Below are positions 32,445-34,371 of a stretch of DNA of 34,371 bases, in pieces. The first letter of the stretch is position 1, and the number at the start of each line of letters is the position of its first letter. Source of the stretch: an uncultured Oceanospirillales bacterium. GTDB taxonomy: Bacteria > Pseudomonadota > Gammaproteobacteria > Pseudomonadales > Litorivicinaceae. Where the stretch lies: the NCBI GenBank assembly GCA_913061245.1, contig CAJXTO010000002.1, forward strand, positions 1 to 34,371. The letters are read 5' to 3'. The position numbers and the translations under genes were made by a program. The notes under the pieces were generated by a model that was not told the DNA's origin, did not search any database, and saw only the letters and a program-made list of their open reading frames with translations.

Positions 32445-33509
32445 ATGGCATTAATCAGTTTGCGCCAAATGCTGGACCATGCTGCGGAGCAGGGTTACGG
32501 TGTTCCAGCATTCAATGTGAACAACCTTGAGCAAATGCGCGCAATTATGGAAGCGGCAGATGCAGTCGATGCGCCCGTGATCGTACAAGCCTCTGCAGGT
32601 GCCAGAAAATATGCGGGTAGCCGCTTCCTGAGTCACCTCATTGAAGCAGCCATCGAAGAATTCCCTCATATCCCGGTTTGCATGCATCAGGACCATGGAG
32701 CATCTCCGGATGTCTGTCAGCAATCCATTCAACTGGGCTTTTCTTCGGTCATGATGGATGGCTCGCTAATGCCGGATCAGAAAACGCCTGCAAGTTACGA
32801 CTACAACGTTGAGGTGACTGCTTTAACGACACGGATGGCGCATGCTTGTGGTGTTTCAGTTGAGGGTGAACTCGGTTGTTTGGGCTCACTCGAAACTGGC
32901 CAAGCTGGCGAAGAAGATGGTGTTGGTGCAGAAGGAACCTTATCGCATGACCAGATGCTGACTGATCCTGATGAAGCTGCTGACTTTGTTAAAGCGACTC
33001 AGGTGGATGCGTTGGCGATTGCTATCGGAACATCGCATGGTGCGTACAAGTTCACGCGTCCACCAACCGGAGATATTCTTGCGATCGATCGGATTAAAGC
33101 GATCCACGAACGGATTCCGGATACGCATCTCGTGATGCATGGATCCAGTTCTGTTCCTCAGGACTGGCTTGCGATCATCAATGAGTTTGGCGGTGAAATC
33201 CCGGAGACTTATGGTGTTCCAGTCGAAGAGATTCAGGAAGGCATTAAGTATGGTGTTCGCAAAGTGAATATCGATACGGATTTGCGCTTAGCATCGACGG
33301 GTGCGATTCGTCGCTATCTCGCGAATAATCCAGCTGAATTCGATCCGCGGAAATACTTCAAAGAAGCGACCAAAGCGATGAGCGATATCGTGAAAGCACG
33401 CTATGAAGCATTTGGCTGTGCGGGCCAAGCCTCAAAGATCAAAGTGATCGGTCTTGAAGCGATGGCAAGTCGTTATTCGTCCGGTGAATTGGATCCAAGG
33501 ATCTCCTGA
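32445..33509 (+). CDS. fba: Class II fructose-bisphosphate aldolase
   Basis: A 354-residue zinc-dependent aldolase (class IIB, as in Pseudomonas and Calvin-cycle types) interconverting fructose 1,6-bisphosphate and two triose phosphates. Seen: the [11 protein letters not shown]-terminal strand, catalytic Asp83 and zinc His84 in [19 protein letters not shown] near 139-151, zinc His in [16 protein letters not shown] and the phosphate-binding [14 protein letters not shown] has AAGGAG seven bases upstream. It is the last gene of the tkt-gap-pgk-fba operon and is followed by tandem hairpins. Confidence 0.97.
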   Translation: MALISLRQMLDHAAEQGYGVPAFNVNNLEQMRAIMEAADAVDAPVIVQASAGARKYAGSRFLSHLIEAAIEEFPHIPVCMHQDHGASPDVCQQSIQLGFSSVMMDGSLMPDQKTPASYDYNVEVTALTTRMAHACGVSVEGELGCLGSLETGQAGEEDGVGAEGTLSHDQMLTDPDEAADFVKATQVDALAIAIGTSHGAYKFTRPPTGDILAIDRIKAIHERIPDTHLVMHGSSSVPQDWLAIINEFGGEIPETYGVPVEEIQEGIKYGVRKVNIDTDLRLASTGAIRRYLANNPAEFDPRKYFKEATKAMSDIVKARYEAFGCAGQASKIKVIGLEAMASRYSSGELDPRIS

Positions 33510-33517
33510 TCACAGAT

Positions 33518-33571
33518 GGGGAGGCTGAGGGCCTCCTCAGGGACCTAGGATTCCCTGAATCAAAATTTTTT
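33518..33571 (+). terminator. Tandem-hairpin terminator after fba
   Basis: Two adjacent hairpins: GGAGGC (33520-33525) with GCCTCC (33531-33536), and TCAGGGA (33537-33543) with TCCCTGA (33552-33558), followed by a T-rich run (33566-33571). Extension of the first stem would use the first two bases of the second. A likely end of the carbon operon. Confidence 0.6.
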
Positions 33572-33608
33572 ACGAGCTCTATACTCCAATGGTGAGTTCT
33601 TTTGATTG

Positions 33609-33636
33609 GTGTTACATGTCACGCACCTGATATGAT
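33609..33636 (+). promoter_or_regulatory. Candidate mazEF promoter with imperfect palindrome
   Basis: An extended -10, TGATATGAT (33628-33636), lies 17 bp before the mazE GTG. Just upstream, an imperfect 16-bp palindrome centred on ACATGT (33609-33624) could be an autoregulatory operator. No good -35 is seen. Confidence 0.35.
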
Positions 33637-33653
33637 TCTATGGAGGAAATTCG

Positions 33654-33875
33654 GTGGAGTTAGGCTTGATGAGTGTGTCTGAGCGCGTGGGACGATACCG
33701 AGATCGCTTAAGGGCGCAAGGTCTCCGTCCTGTTCAAATATGGGTTCCTGATACGAGGAGTCCCCACTTTTTAGAAGAATGTCGCCGTCAGTCGCTTCTA
33801 ATCAAAGACGACCCACTCGATGACGATATCAATGAATGGTTGGGCAAGGTGGCTGACACGGATGGCTGGCGGTGA
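33654..33875 (+). CDS. mazE: MazE-like antitoxin (DUF3018 family)
   Basis: A 73-residue protein. The stretch SVSERVGRYRDRLRAQGLRPVQIWVPDTR, split over residues 7-35, and the following SPHFLEECRRQS are typical of DUF3018, the antitoxin family found in front of MazF-type toxins. By family it would neutralise MazF and bind its own promoter through the N-terminal half. The GTG start has GGAGG seven bases upstream; an in-frame ATG at 33669 is an alternative that matches the usual MSVSERV start. Its stop overlaps the mazF start (GTGA). Confidence 0.85.
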   Translation: MELGLMSVSERVGRYRDRLRAQGLRPVQIWVPDTRSPHFLEECRRQSLLIKDDPLDDDINEWLGKVADTDGWR

Positions 33876-34195
33876 GACGCGGTTGTTTAGTCACGGTTAC
33901 GCTGCAGGGCGATTACGGTAAGCCGAGGCCTGCGCTTATTGTTCAATCAGACTTTTTTGAGGCACATCCATCAGTGACTGTTCTGCCAATCACAAGTGAT
34001 TTGAATTCGGCGCCATTATTTCGAATTACAGTTGGTCCAGGCGAAGCGACAGGTCTTACTAAGCAATCTCAAATTATGGTCGACAAAGTTCAAACGGTTT
34101 CAAAAAAACGGATTGGCAAAGTTATAGGATCTGTTGATGACGCTGAGCTGCTACAAGTCAATCGAGCTCTCGCGGTTTTTCTCGGGATTGTTTAG
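33872..34195 (+). CDS. mazF: MazF/PemK-type mRNA interferase toxin
   Basis: A 107-residue SH3-like ribonuclease toxin of the MazF/PemK family. Seen: MRRGCLVTVTLQGDYGKPRPALIVQ at the N-terminus (two blocks, residues 1-25), VLPITSD near 37-43, and QIMVDKVQTVSKKRIGKVIG near 68-87. The family cleaves single-stranded RNA at short motifs and slows growth when the antitoxin is lost. The GTG start overlaps the antitoxin stop, so the two are coupled. It lies between fba and serA and is the only accessory-type gene pair in the window. No disabling change is visible. Confidence 0.9.
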   Translation: MRRGCLVTVTLQGDYGKPRPALIVQSDFFEAHPSVTVLPITSDLNSAPLFRITVGPGEATGLTKQSQIMVDKVQTVSKKRIGKVIGSVDDAELLQVNRALAVFLGIV

Positions 34196-34208
34196 GTTAC
34201 TCTCAAAG

Positions 34209-34238
34209 CCGACCCCACGTGAGGGTCGGATTTAATTT
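34209..34238. terminator. Terminator between mazF and serA
   Basis: CCGACCC (34209-34215), a seven-base loop and GGGTCGG (34223-34229), followed by ATTTAATTT on the plus strand. It serves mazF and, weakly, the convergent serA (minus), whose stop lies 6 bp beyond. Confidence 0.6.
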
Positions 34239-34243
34239 AAGCT

Positions 34244-34371
34244 CTAAAACAGCACGCGGCAGCGGATTGTCCCTTCGATTTCAGAGAGTTTTTCGAGCGC
34301 CACATCGGAGTAGTCTCGGTCAACGTCGATAACGACATAGCCGATTTTGTCGGATGTTTGTAGGAACTGAG
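34244..34371 (-). CDS. serA: Phosphoglycerate dehydrogenase, C-terminal end (runs off window end)
   Basis: Reading the minus strand from the window end gives 42 codons: QFLQTSDKIGYVVIDVD, then RDYSDVALEKLSEIEGTIRCRVLF and a TAG. This is the end of the ACT domain of SerA (E. coli ends in a similar SGTIRARLLY). SerA oxidises 3-phosphoglycerate at the start of serine synthesis, and the ACT domain binds serine for feedback inhibition. The catalytic part lies beyond the window. Confidence 0.8.
   Translation of the reverse strand, partial: QFLQTSDKIGYVVIDVDRDYSDVALEKLSEIEGTIRCRVLF

Overview
The window is a compact stretch of core chromosome from a gammaproteobacterium. Nearly every gene is housekeeping, and the gene order matches the Pseudomonas-type (Pseudomonadales/Oceanospirillales) arrangement: gmk/rph/crc/pyrE; ftsY-ftsE-ftsX-rpoH; thiS-thiG-trmB; hemW-rdgB-DUF4426-metW-metX-yggT-proC-yggS; pyrC'-pyrB-pyrR-ruvX-yqgE-gshB; and ahcY/metK/tkt/epd-pgk-fba. 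Base composition looks balanced, and gaps are tiny, with many 1-11 nt overlaps, which suggests a streamlined genome, possibly of an aquatic bacterium (inference). I cannot name the species. No rRNA, tRNA, IS element, phage gene or CRISPR array is visible.

Layout. (1) 1-6.3 kb: the N-terminus of gmk (minus) diverges from rph (plus). A Crc-like exonuclease-III-family pseudoenzyme (minus) diverges from pyrE (plus). Then comes a minus-strand operon coaBC-dut-algC-argB. (2) 6.4-8.7 kb: rpmB-rpmG-mutM (plus) converges on rsmD-coaD (minus). (3) 8.7-14.1 kb, plus strand: ftsY-ftsE-ftsX, then rpoH with a sigma-E-like promoter and a strong terminator, then thiS-thiG-trmB. (4) 14.1-28.1 kb, minus strand: one 17-gene run from metK to hemW with no gap above 40 bp. 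It holds the SAM cycle (metK, ahcY), methionine synthesis (metX, metW), pyrimidine synthesis (pyrR, pyrB and a catalytically degenerate pyrC'), proline (proC), glutathione (gshB), RNA methylation (rsmE), nucleotide cleaning (rdgB) and hemW. (5) 28.3-33.5 kb, plus strand: carbon operon tkt-gap/epd-pgk-fba. (6) 33.65-34.2 kb: a MazE/MazF-type toxin-antitoxin pair, then a terminator and the C-terminal end of serA (minus).

How it works together: metK, ahcY, metX and metW form the methionine/SAM cycle. The metK promoter (TTGACA-N16-TACAAT) contains a perfect 18-bp palindrome that fills its spacer, so the whole minus-strand run may answer to SAM-cycle status. PyrR/PyrB/PyrC' resemble the Pseudomonas aspartate transcarbamoylase system, in which PyrC' is structural rather than catalytic.

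I found no clearly undescribed system. The best leads are the metK palindrome operator, the sigma-E-type rpoH promoter, the Crc-like pseudoenzyme that has lost its catalytic residues, and the membrane-anchored FtsY. No gene-free stretch exceeds 300 bases; the longest are 6276-6433, 28125-28275, 33510-33653 and 11384-11525, and what they hold is listed below.
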